A stretch of DNA of 64,000 nucleotides from Branchiostoma floridae (Eukaryota; Chordata; Leptocardii; Amphioxiformes; Branchiostomatidae). The stretch lies in NCBI RefSeq assembly GCF_000003815.2, contig NC_049979.1:7321018-7385017 (forward strand), given 5' to 3'. Shown here one piece after another: positions 54,076 to 64,000 of the stretch. Under the pieces are notes generated by a model that saw only the letters and a program-made list of their open reading frames with translations, made no database searches and was not told where the DNA came from. A program made the position numbers and the translations under genes. Within the stretch, counting starts at the first letter, position 1. Every line of letters begins with the position of its first letter.

Positions 54076-56033
54076 TACATGTAGATTTATTAGGACTTTA
54101 ATGATCTACATCCTTATCTTTGTCTGACCCTGACCATGACCGGTATGAAAAACTGATTTGAGCTTTGCATGAATAAAACAAAAGTTCAAACAATCATAAG
54201 GCACCAGTTGGAGTCTACTTTGCGCCCATTTTCCCACTTGCGATTTTTTTTTAATTTTCAAGAAGTTTGAAATTTCAGGCAACAACTTGGTTTGGAGCCC
54301 ATTGGCGAAAGTTTGGCGAATGTTTTTCACAAACAGATGAAACAGGCACAGCCCAGTGAGATTTAACACGTATAATTTATTCGATATCGCACGTATACAG
54401 TTATGAAGGACGGTCCTTCTTTATGCCGACAATAGTTGCTGTATGGTAAAGAGTAGAGTATGAATAATTATTCAATGAAACTTTGTTGTTTATTCAACAT
54501 CATGGCTTAATTCAAGGCCGAGCAATTCTGCTGCAACTTCAAAGGAATATTGCATATGGAATGCAACTTAAAATACCCAGGAAATCACAATACGATTTTC
54601 CCAGTCTTCCCCCACCTTCTTTTCTGGCCTTGAAGGCTTCAGGCAAATCCAACTGTAAATCAGCCCATAACCGAACAAGGCCACCCCAACTTAGTTACAT
54701 CTATAAAAAAAAACACAGACAGAAAATGTCGACAAGTAGCTGCTTTTGATACTAAATGGCTAAAGTTAAGTATGGTATCATCCATAATGATAATCAATAT
54801 ATAACAAAACACAATTGAAGTCAAGACTACATATGAAGGATGAATATCTTTACTTACAACCAAATTTTGTCTTCTTGTACTAATTGTGTGGTATTTTTAA
54901 TGTCAACAGTTCTAGTGACCATAAGTGTAATTTGAGAAACTCTGTAAAATCCTAAATCATGTATTCATTAGGTATTGAAATTTCAATACCGAGCCATTGA
55001 TAAACTTTCTGCTGTGTACTAATTTGGTTAGGCTTTATGTGTGAGGCATGTGTAGGAGAGATACAGTTTCTGCTTCTAGGTGTATTGTAAATAACTTACA
55101 AGGTCAGCCTTTGTGTAAATTGTGAAAAGTTCAAAGGAATAGTATAGATGAAATGAGACATATTCCGATACCCTAGAAATTGTGTCCCCTACGCATTACA
55201 GAATTTTCTCACAGGGACATGCAACAATATCTATATCTGATTCTAAAATCAGATAACAGTAAATTGAATGTTCCCTATTATCTTAAACTAGAAAGGCCGA
55301 CATTTGCTTAAGAGCAAATACAGCATATTTCAGCCATACCCCTTCCCACGCAACATTGGACTGTTCCAAATCACCCCTGCGCAAAAATGGAACATCTTAA
55401 CAGTACATTATCCCCCAAAGTGGACTGGAATTGTGAATTGATTCCAGGTAAAGACAGAGCTTGCTTCTATTTTTCAGAAAATGACAATAATCACACCTTC
55501 CATTCAGAAAATTTTCATCATGACTGAAAATTGTTGAATGACTTCATGTAATGTCATTAACAATTTTCAGTACGATAACTAGGTGTAAGTTTAAAAAAGT
55601 ATAAGCTCCTTGTGATGTGGGTACATTTATTATTGCAGTGAACTTTTTTATTCAAGTAGGGCATACGATTTAATAATTATCAAGCAGGTGCAGGTACTGT
55701 AGGAGCGTTTGTTTTCTTCAAGCTGTAAAACTGTTAAACTGTTTTACTTTGTATGCAATCAGCCATCGAGCCTATTCTTATTTTAGTTTAACAACTCAGT
55801 CCTGCCAGACCCGGAAGATACGATTGAACCTTGTTCGAGGATTTATTTTCGTCTGTCTGGTCAGTCTGTTCATACCCTGGCGCTGAGATTGTTTTATTGG
55901 GCTGAAACTCTGGCAGTTTAAAGTTACTTACAATTTAAATGTTCAAAGTTTATGTCAAACAACAACAGCACTAGGAACACATACATTTGCTCTGGAGAAA
56001 ATACAGCAGTTTTCGCAAGTTCCAGTCCAGTGA

Positions 56034-56080
56034 TAGAAATGTGGCCACTATAGACAGGTGGTCACTATAGAGAAAAATGC
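56034..56080 (+). repeat. Short repeat related to 46450-46495
   Basis: Reads agaaatgtggccactataga, caggtggtcactatagagaa; internally it is a near tandem of gg(c/t)cactatagac/gag. Confidence 0.6.
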
Positions 56081-56574
56081 TCATCTATTGACTAGGAGCC
56101 ATACGTGATTTCAGTACACTGATCATTAATCATATAAACATTGCACAGGTAAGCCAATTGTTTAGATGTACAATTAAGTTCAAATAATTCTGAAGAGAAA
56201 TATTGATGAGAAAATAATCATTCTCGCCACTGTCTAACTTATAATTACGTATCAAAACTAAACGCAGATTTTCTAACTAACGCACCTTTCGCCGACTTCA
56301 TCAAAGGACCGCCGGCTATCAATCAAACACGGCTGTTGATTAGACTTACAGTTTCAAACAGTCATGTGCTGTGTGCCAGTTGACAGCGAACTTCATGCTA
56401 CGTGATGTTTTACATTGCTTGGACCTTCTATCCTACAGCGGTGCTTCTACAAAATATTTATACTGTAACACTGAGTCCCACATGTTTTATAGAATAGAAT
56501 TTGACGCAGAACAGCGTTTTCTGCTGGGTATTTTTCTTGAAACATGTCCGTGGGAATATCAGCGAGGCGGCGAC

Positions 56575-57310
56575 GTAGGGATATCAGACCGTCAACAAAA
56601 GTCGCACGGCGACTAACGGCGCAGCGAAGATACTAGCGCTTCAACTAAGGATGGCAACCCGTACAATATTTTTGTATACTGTTGAGCTAAGTAAAGTTTG
56701 TTGTTTATGAGGTTTTAGTTGTCTTTGAGGCTTTGATCCGAAATATTTTAAAGTCAAACTGCTGAAGAGAAGTAAGTGACTGCTACGATTATCGTAGATA
56801 TGGCCCTAAAAAACTGATAAAAGAAGCCTTCTCAATAGTCTAAAATGCAAGAGCTTCCGGGGGGGCTTCGCCCACCTGGGTCCCCCCCACAGTGGCCCTG
56901 CCCCTGGACCCCGCCAGGGACATTCGGCGGCCCCCGTACCCCTGTCCGACGCTTTGAAAAAATCCTGGCGAGAAGTCTGTACGGCCTGAGTCTTCAAGTT
57001 AACGTATTGTGTGGTCCCGCTTATGAATATTAATTAGCCTTCACTTTCCTCTTCGCTGATTGGCTGAAACATTAATTGAATTAACTCTTCCTGCCGGCTA
57101 GACGCAGGTGCAGATGTCGGCTCTGTGGGGTGAACGTCCGAAAGGTCATGGCATGGAGAACGAAAGAAAACCAATTTCCCCTTGAAAAAGTGCTGTAATT
57201 AAGCCTTTTACAGTACTTTATGCCAAAAATTTTACTTGGATCATTTTACCAACTATCTTATGCCTATCTATACCAAATGTTACTCATACCAGGGTACAGG
57301 TGTGCAAAAT
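56575..57310 (+). repeat. Tandem segmental duplication, unit 1
   Basis: Shares order and sequence with 57322-57910: agaccgtcaacaa, gcgcagcgaa, ctgaagagaagt-aagtgactgct, tagtctaaaatgc, gggcttcgc, tgaatattaattagcctt, cgctgattggct, ccaaaaattttacttg. Includes a G/C-rich patch around 56850-56960 absent or reduced in unit 2. Confidence 0.8.
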
Positions 57311-57321
57311 ATACCGTTATA

Positions 57322-57910
57322 AGACCGTCAACAACAGTCGCACTGAGCTAACAGCGCAGCGAAAATACCATCGCTAGCGTTTCAACTTCGGATAACAAGT
57401 TATAAGTACTGTTGAACTCAGTAACGTTAAAGTTTGTTTTTAGTTGCCTTTGACGGTTTGACCTGAAATAGTGTTACGCTAAACTCCTGAAGAGAAGTTA
57501 AGTGACTGCTGCGATTATCATAGATATGCCCCTAAGAACTGGTACAATATAAAGCCTTCTGAATAGTCTAAAATGCGAGAGCCTTAGGCGGGCTTCGCTC
57601 CCCCTGGCGGGAACACTGCTATATACGGGATCATGAGGCCCCGCCTATGAATATTAATTAGCCTTTGGCCTCCCCTTCGCTGATTGGCTAGGTCTTTGAT
57701 TCAATTAACTCTCCGACTGACGCGCACAGGTGTGGCTCTGTGCGGGGTCACGGAAGGTCACGTCAGGATGCCAAAAGAAAACAAATTTCCCCTCAGAAAA
57801 GCGCCAAAATTAATCATTTTAAAGTTGTTTATGTCAAAAATTTTACTTGAATCTTGTTACCAAGTATCTAATGCCTATCTATACCAAATTTCAGGTCATT
57901 TAATTGTAAT
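57322..57910 (+). repeat. Tandem segmental duplication, unit 2
   Basis: Second copy of the unit above, shorter by roughly 150 bases because most of the G/C-rich patch is missing. It runs straight into the 163 bp tandem array. Confidence 0.8.
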
Positions 57911-58440
57911 ACCAGGGTACAGGAGCCAAAAGTGTCCTTTTTTGGTCAAAAATTGGCCAAAAATCGCAAAAATAAGCATTTTGTTGCACTGTACACCAAA
58001 AGTGTTATCGAATTTATATGAAGGGATTATCAAGGCACATCTGTGTCAAATTTCAGCTCATTCGGTTGCAATACCAAGGTACAGGAGCCAAAAGTGTCCT
58101 TTTTTGGTCAAAAATTGGTCAAAAAATCGCAAAAATAAGCATTTTGTTGTACTGTACACCAAAAGTGTTATTGAATTTATATGGGGGCATTATCAAGGCA
58201 CGTCTCTGTCAAATTTCAGCTCATTTGGTTGTAATACCAGGGTACAGGGGCCAAAAGTGTCCTTTTTTGGTCAAAAATTGGTCAAAAAATCGCAAAAATA
58301 AGCATTTTGTTGTACTGTACACCAAAAGTGGTATCGAATTTATATGGGAGCATTATCAAGGCACATTTGTGTCAAATTTCAGCTCATTTGGTTGTAATAC
58401 CAGGGTACAGGGGCCAAAATATACAGTTTTGGTCTAAAAT
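57886..58440 (+). repeat. 163 bp tandem array, about 3.5 units
   Basis: The string ccaaaagtgtccttttttgg recurs with a period of 162-163 bases (anchors at 57919, 58081, 58244, 58407). Each unit also has caaaaataagcattttgttg, caccaaaagtg and caaatttcagctcatt. Unit lengths near a multiple of three minus one plus few stops create two long but meaningless frames. Confidence 0.93.
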
Positions 58441-58593
58441 TGACCAAAAAATCTCAATAAAATCATTTTAGAGGCAGATATGAAAAAACTGAGAAAAAAG
58501 CATCAAGGTATTGGCCTATTCTACCCCTGTGCCAAATTTCAGGTCATTCGGTCCAGGAACGGCGGAGATGAATCACTTTGAAGATTTGACAGG

Positions 58594-58622
58594 AGAAAGA
58601 AAGAAAGAAAGAAAGAAAGAAA
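58594..58622 (+). repeat. (GAAA)n microsatellite
   Basis: About seven gaaa units at the right edge of the repeat block. Confidence 0.95.
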
Positions 58623-58639
58623 CATTACGAATACAATAT

Positions 58640-60950
58640 ATTTCACCATACTATGTATGGCTGAAATATAAAAAGGCGTAACCTATTGACTGTAATGCTT
58701 TGCATGCGAAAAGATGATGATAAAAAATGAGCTGTAATCACAATACACTTATAGCACAAAATCACCGAAAGATAAAAGACAAGATGGCAACCTCTTGACA
58801 CCCTCCTCTACCTTGAAACTTTATCAGAACACATAAGTTTGATAAAGATCTACATACAAATTTTTCTTTAGTTTCTACCATGTCCCCTATATTTTGAATA
58901 TCATACATGTAATGTTACATTTACTGTTTCCCTTGTCTTCACAAAACAAGCCGAAAGGATATCCCTTTATCACATTTGGTCTGTTATTATCCTGCTATAT
59001 CAAGGCACTAACCAAACAACAACTCATAGTTTGATCTTGTCTCCATTTTTAATACATGTAACGTTACATATATAAGTTAAAAGTACACCTTCTAGTCATG
59101 TCGTATAAAACTTGATGATGCTAATAAATGGAGTCTTTTACCCGTTTGGATGTATGTAGATATATTAAGTGATATCCATGGGTGTCAAACGACATACTGA
59201 GGTAGATGTGCCCAGGTTATTAAAAACATTATCATTACTCCTGCGGACTGCCTTTCTAAATTGGATTCACCCCATTCCGAGCATGCCTGGCAGTCCATTC
59301 CAGTAACCCTGGCAATCTGGCAGAGTGCACCCTCAATTCATTTGGGATGAGCTTAGTGTTTTATACACTGATCACCCTACATATAGGCATTTAGCTGATA
59401 ACAGATGGTATCTTGCCTAATACAACAATAGCCAACGTTTAGTTGATATTTACAAACAAAACCAACCCTATTAGGTGATCCATGTGTTACAGATAGGTGC
59501 TGATGGTAATAATTTGTCCTTACGTCGCTACCTTCATACAGAAATTCCGGCACGGAGCAAGCTATACGACCCCGTGACCAGCAGCCTTTCGCAGCCTACC
59601 TGACACAGCATCCTTCTGGCATTATGCCTGCATGCTGACTTCATGAAACACTTCGAAATGTCAAGGTTGACACTTTTGAAACATCTCCTCTTCTTCATTC
59701 CCAGTTTCCTTACCTACTAGTAGATGTGTCCTTCAATTAGTTTATCTCAATCTACAGATGACATGTCTTTTTTGCATTGAAAAAAACAACAACTAAACTT
59801 TAATCTTTGATTTCTTCAATAAGCACATTGTGACTTGCACTCCACCTATCCCATTTGCAGACAAGGTTTTCTTATTTTAGCCAACATACTTCCAACAGCA
59901 GAAGAAGAAGGATGGGGATGACAGTAGACGTATACCTGCTGGAAAAGGCCCATAAGGGGATTTGTCTTGGAGTTGGAGAAAATCCAAGCCAACACAGAAA
60001 AAGCTGCTTGCTAGCAGAGCCTTTTTAGTAATGTAATTGCCTTACTTGCCAAAGGCCTGGGTGCGAATCTGATGGGAAATTATTTTCCCTGGCAGTAGCT
60101 GTGGCTTAGTGGATTAGATGTCCGAGAGCCAACTACCCACTGTTTGCTGATTGGAAATTTGGTGGTTTTAGCCATCAGACTGGCAATATGCTATCTAATA
60201 CATATGGGGGACTCATGCCTCACTGCATGCATGTAAGTCCTCATGCCTGGCTGCTTAAATCCAACCAGGTATATGGGCAGGAGATGGCTGTCTAACCTGT
60301 ACCACTGGCTTACAAGAAAGCATCCTACTGTACCCCCTGGCATTTTACACTGTTCTGCTTGGCTAGGATGGGCCAAGGTTTATGGCCAAGAGCCAGAAAT
60401 AGAACTGTGCAGGTATGAGTTATCCATAAAGTTCCCTTCCTGCCAAGCAAGTTGCAACCAGTGAGCGGTGAAGTTCCCAATCTTGCTGTGACTTTTAATA
60501 GACGTGTTGTTAATGGAACTAGGGTTCGCCAATGTCTAATTACTCTAAAGAACAATCAGGAATCATTTCAAAGGTACCACACCATGATATTGTGTTTTCC
60601 ACGATTAGAAGGCTAAGGTCAGGGTGAACTTTAGGCATTATTTGTATATATTTCTACAACATAGTGAAAATGAAGCTTCTGCTTTCAGAAGCTGGACTAC
60701 TGTAACAGTGAGGTTCAAGGACTGCTAAAATGACCATGCCAAGCGGCTTTAAGCCTTTTGGCGTAATAGTTTAGCGTCTAGGGTTGTTGTCTGGCGGCCC
60801 AGGATCAGGATATTGTTTCTTTCTGTTTCTACTGATGTCTTACACTGCTACTAGTGTAGATCAACTTCAGGGCAGCCTGGATCACTTTAGTCTGGGTTCA
60901 TTCCCCTAGCTAGTTAGTTTACCAGGCCTCCCTTACTTTAATGCCTAAGG
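58640..60950. other. Non-coding, no gene seen
   Basis: Short unsupported frames only. At about 60097 a tagctgtggcttagtggatt resembles a tRNA A box, but no matching B box is evident. Confidence 0.4.
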
Positions 60951-61153
60951 AGAGGGTCTGCATGGGGGTCCTGACAACGATTTATGCTAAATTCGGTATG
61001 ACTCACTACGCTTTACGTTAAACTCATGAAGGCTACCAACGCTTTACGCTTCATCCCACTACAAATTACGCAAAATAGAATAGCTTCCCTACGAATTACG
61101 GGAAATTAAAAAGGCCTGCCTACGCCTTAAGGAAAAGAGCATGCAGACCCTCT
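60951..61153. mobile_element. Foldback/TIR element, 203 bp
   Basis: Perfect 14 bp terminal inverted repeats agagggtctgcatg (60951-60964) and catgcagaccctct (61140-61153). The interior is built of degenerate units containing (gc)tttacg or aattacg, e.g. cactacgctttacg, caacgctttacg, ccctacgaattacg. Target duplication is unclear (taag-like on both sides). Confidence 0.7.
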
Positions 61154-61749
61154 AAGAAGAGTACTGGGTAAAGTAACAAGGATGGCAGATCACTTGCCTT
61201 CAGGTGAATGACCTGAGGGAGGAAAGTAACTCTGGGTCATTCACCACCTAACATATGGCAGCCGCAAGTGTCACAACATTTCTGTTACTTAAAATAAACT
61301 TTGACGACGTGATTGGCACTTTTAAACATCGCACTCTAAATCTTGGGTCACAGAGAGCCTAAGGCAATACTTAAACCCTTTCCCTGCTTACCTGCAACAG
61401 TCTGCACAAAAATTTTGGTGCAAAGGTAGTCATAATATAATAAGAGTATTGGTCTAAGAGAGCGATTGAAATGTTAGTTCAAAGAAAGTGTCCTAAAGCC
61501 CTTGTCAGGCACAGTCCATACCATTAATGTGGAGAGAACAATGTACAAAAATTGCAATTCAGCCATTAGGCTGCAACAGTTTTTAATATAATAAACCATT
61601 TCATCATCATCATTTCATTCTCAGGACTAGAGTTCCACGAACACATACCTTTGCCAATAAACCAGGTTTGTTATGTAGAATGATGTCTGTAGACATAAAA
61701 GTGTTACTCATTATATTTTATCTTATATGCCTGGAGTTGGTTCATAACA

Positions 61750-61964
61750 TTTTGCCACTGCTTATACAAATTACATCCCTATTTACTTACTAATATTAGA
61801 TTGTATCAAGCATCACTTAAGCTGTCAGCATACCAAAAATCATTCTGATCCTTTCATCCTATCTTGACTTATTCTCTCTCAAAGTAGGAAACTAAACCGG
61901 CTCCTGCAGTTCAAGAAAAGATGTTAGCCAAACATACACCTCTTACTCTCCGCCATCTTTCTCA
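61750..61964. other. Left flank of the octamer satellite
   Basis: Degenerate start of the satellite (agcataccaaaaatcattctgatcc resembles the unit), no gene. Confidence 0.4.
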
Positions 61965-62620
61965 GTTACATATGTGACAAGTTTGAAAGTCCTATCATGG
62001 AATGCAGTGGATTTATAAACTTTCCTAATTAATTATGCAAATTAGCTGTTAATTTGCATAACTAGTATCTCATTATGTAAGTTTTTACTTAGGCTATCTA
62101 CATACCAAAAATCATGACGATCCGTTAACACGTTCTTATTTTCCATTAATTATGCAAATGAGATCATCATCTGCATAATCAATATGTATTGATATTTCTT
62201 TCTTTCTCAGCTACAAATGTGTCAAGTTTGAAAGTCCTATAAAGGAATGCAGTGGATTTACATACTTTCCTCATTAATTATGCAAATTAGCTGTCGATTT
62301 GCATAATTAGAATTCCATTATGTAAGTCTTCCCTTTGGCTATCTACATACCAAAAATCATGAAGATCCGTCATCACGTTTACATTTTCTCATTTATTATG
62401 CAAATGAGGCCGTCATTTGCATAATTAATATGCATTGATATTTCTCTCTTTCTCATCTATATATGTAACAAGTTTGAAAGTCCTATCATGAAATGCAGTG
62501 GATTTATAAACTTGTGAGTTGCTGATTTGCATAATTAGTATTTCATTATGTACATTGTTACTTGGGCTATCCACATACCAAAAATCATGATGATCCATCA
62601 ACACGTTCTCGAGTTATTCT
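61965..62620 (+). repeat. 245 bp satellite, about 2.7 units, dense in octamer sites
   Basis: Anchor gtttgaaagtcctat at 61981, 62226 and 62472 gives a 245-246 bp period. Each full unit carries attatgcaaat and atttgcataat in inverted pairs; eight perfect ATGCAAAT/ATTTGCAT octamers are visible in about 570 bp. Also recurring: ctacataccaaaaatcatga. Confidence 0.92.
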
Positions 62621-62830
62621 CATCCAAAGTTTGAAAGGAAATCAGCGACTGCAGTTCCAAACAAGCCGCTAGGGGGTCCAAACTTACAGCACTTACTCTC
62701 TGTTCCAAGGGCTATCTACCACTCAAAAATGATAACCACAGCATGTCCAGAACACGAGATATAAAAAATTGAGGTTCTGCTGCAGTACCTTAGCAAGCCG
62801 CTAGGGTGCCCATTATCGAACTTGACCTTA
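62620..62830 (+). repeat. Satellite tail with duplicated motif
   Basis: Contains caagccgctagggggtcc and caagccgctagggtgccc, about 130 bases apart, each after a ctgcag(t) sequence. Probably a partial tail module of the same repeat complex. Confidence 0.5.
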
Positions 62831-62879
62831 GTTTTTGATTGTGGCATAGGCCTCACATCTACAGATAATAATGATAAAA

Positions 62880-63187
62880 ACCCGGGTTAACACATGAGTA
62901 CAAATGTATATATCAAAGTCCTTGTGAGACTGTGTGGAATTATTAGTCTCTAGCAGGCTCCACAAAGTCACTGGAAAATTAGTAGAAATTGGACAAAACA
63001 GACACACAACATGCCAGAGGAATTAGCTGGCCGAGGAGTATGGTTCACTACCCAGCTAACTCCGCTGGCATGTTACCTGCCTATACTTGTCCAATTTCTA
63101 TTTTTTCCAGCGAAATGCGGAGTCTGGAAGAGACTTTCATATGGACCTCATACAGACTTGAATACATACGCATGTGTGAACCCACCT
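62880..63187. mobile_element. Harbinger-like foldback MITE (family B), copy 2
   Basis: Colinear with 14086-14394: tatatatcaaagtcc, ttagtctctagcaggctcc, caacatgccag, gttagctggc-like core, catgttacctg, tgtccaatttctatt, catacagacttgaatacatacg, ending gtgtgaacccacct with TAA following. The left terminus is diverged, so its boundary is approximate. Confidence 0.7.
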
Positions 63188-64000
63188 TAAATCTTGCTTG
63201 TGGGGGTTTGAACACATGTTCTAATAGACCAGCATCAACATTATCTCCCTGTATATTATGTGTATGCATCATTTTCAGACCTATTGCTTGACCAAGCACA
63301 ATATGTATGTTGTTCGCTTTCTGGTCTTGTGCAGAGTAATCCAAGGAATACAATCAACTTCAAGAATATAAACTAAGCTCGTACATATATATATGAGGGA
63401 ATTGAGGTCAGATCATGTTCTTAGTATTCAGGAATATCTTCCAAATCATCATGAATACCAGTGCCCTTGAATTGATTCTAAAGGTTGCTCATGTAAAAGG
63501 GAAGCACTCCACCTGCAGATGAAGATTAATTCTAGTGTGGAATATTACAGGATGCTGAGATCATCTTACTGCCCCAAAACAGCAGCATACTGTACTACAT
63601 GTACTTGAGAGTTGGACTTGTGATTGCCTAATCGGCACTCTCTTAGACGATTGGGCTAATGGACTTGTCCAACCCCGGTTCAAGACCCAATGTAAGTGGA
63701 TCTCATGAAATGTTGATGGTTTATTAAGAGTTCAAAATTGTCCGCACCGTTGTACATTATACTTTAGCCCGGAAATGGCGAATTTCAAGTACCTCAAAGT
63801 TTACTTCTTCCAGCCTTTACAAGGAGACACTTGTCTATTTGATTACTCAATGTCCAATTCAACCAGGATTAATTTCTTAGTTTTTTTTTACATCCAACTC
63901 CTGGACTCAAGATTCCAAGTTACGAACATGACAAACTAATTCCCATCTCAATTCTTAAAGGAGTTTGAACACATTGATTAAATCATTACTGCATCACAGC
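63188..64000. other. Right edge, no gene seen
   Basis: Apart from the tRNA-like segment I see only short frames. A missing 5' PLC exon may lie beyond the window. Confidence 0.4.
63605..63697 (+). repeat. Possible tRNA-derived segment
   Basis: Ends with ccggttcaagacccaatg, a good B-box match; the A box is unclear. Likely a SINE remnant. Confidence 0.3.

Larger units (their letters stand above)
51745..56570. other. 5' side of PLC-beta: no further exon recognised
   Basis: I searched for the missing PLC N terminus (start Met, the strand before the PH domain end) and saw nothing convincing. The 100-N gap at 53409-53508 could hide something. A small hairpin lies at 55523-55571. Confidence 0.4.

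Noticed and set aside
57684-58437. Open frames of 205 and 139 codons on the plus strand
   Set aside because: They lie over the 163 bp tandem array and repeat the same peptide per unit; no start context, no family match.
59911-60028. Short plus frame VYLLEKAHKGICLGVGENPS
   Set aside because: Looked briefly like a PDZ-type strand; too short, no flanking exon, no recognisable domain.
60097-60200. tRNA-like A box at 60097
   Set aside because: No B box at the proper distance and no cloverleaf; left as an unsupported SINE hint.
16381-62620. Possible CRISPR-like regular repeats
   Set aside because: Tandem arrays here are head-to-tail satellites or microsatellites without unique spacers, in eukaryotic DNA.

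Overview
The window looks like animal (eukaryotic) DNA. It is AT-leaning and has many introns, no bacterial-style gene packing, canonical GT-AG splice sites and many dispersed foldback elements. The single recognisable host gene is a phospholipase C-beta whose sequence sits close to the shared ancestor of vertebrate PLCB1/2/3. Together with the repeat style (CR1/jockey-like LINE, octamer-rich satellites, abundant short foldback elements), this suggests an invertebrate deuterostome, most probably an amphioxus (Branchiostoma). The species is inference. Three assembly gaps (N runs) lie at 41125-41224, 42612-43140 and 53409-53508.

Layout. 1-7.8 kb: no convincing gene; a possible minus-strand exon at the extreme left, a GC-richer promoter/first-exon-like stretch near 4.65-4.87 kb, and a repeat with a hammerhead-ribozyme-like core near 3.8 kb. 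7.8-10.8 kb: foldback element, then AT-rich DNA including the probable 3'UTR of the PLC gene. 10.8-51.7 kb, minus strand: PLC-beta, 31 exons read directly plus one candidate that runs into a gap. The exons run from the last part of the PH domain through EF hands, catalytic X box, acidic X-Y linker, Y box, C2 domain, the Gq-binding helix-turn-helix and the coiled-coil C-terminal domain to a stop at 10783 and a PDZ-ligand-like C terminus. At every directly observed junction the phases agree. The first roughly 80-90 residues are not found and probably lie upstream, beyond the window or in a gap. 51.7-64 kb: 5' intron or upstream DNA, dominated by tandem and duplicated repeats.

The introns are a reservoir of mobile elements. 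They hold a 5'-truncated LINE with a long open EN/RT frame in the 10.8 kb intron, flanked by a direct-repeat pair; a LINE 3' fragment; seven copies of one roughly 230 bp foldback family; two copies of a Harbinger-like foldback family; and several other inverted or tandem repeats. No prokaryotic systems, CRISPR arrays or operons are present. The best candidates for something unusual are the foldback families, the hammerhead-like cores, the octamer-dense satellite and a one-base frame break in the catalytic exon beside a gap.
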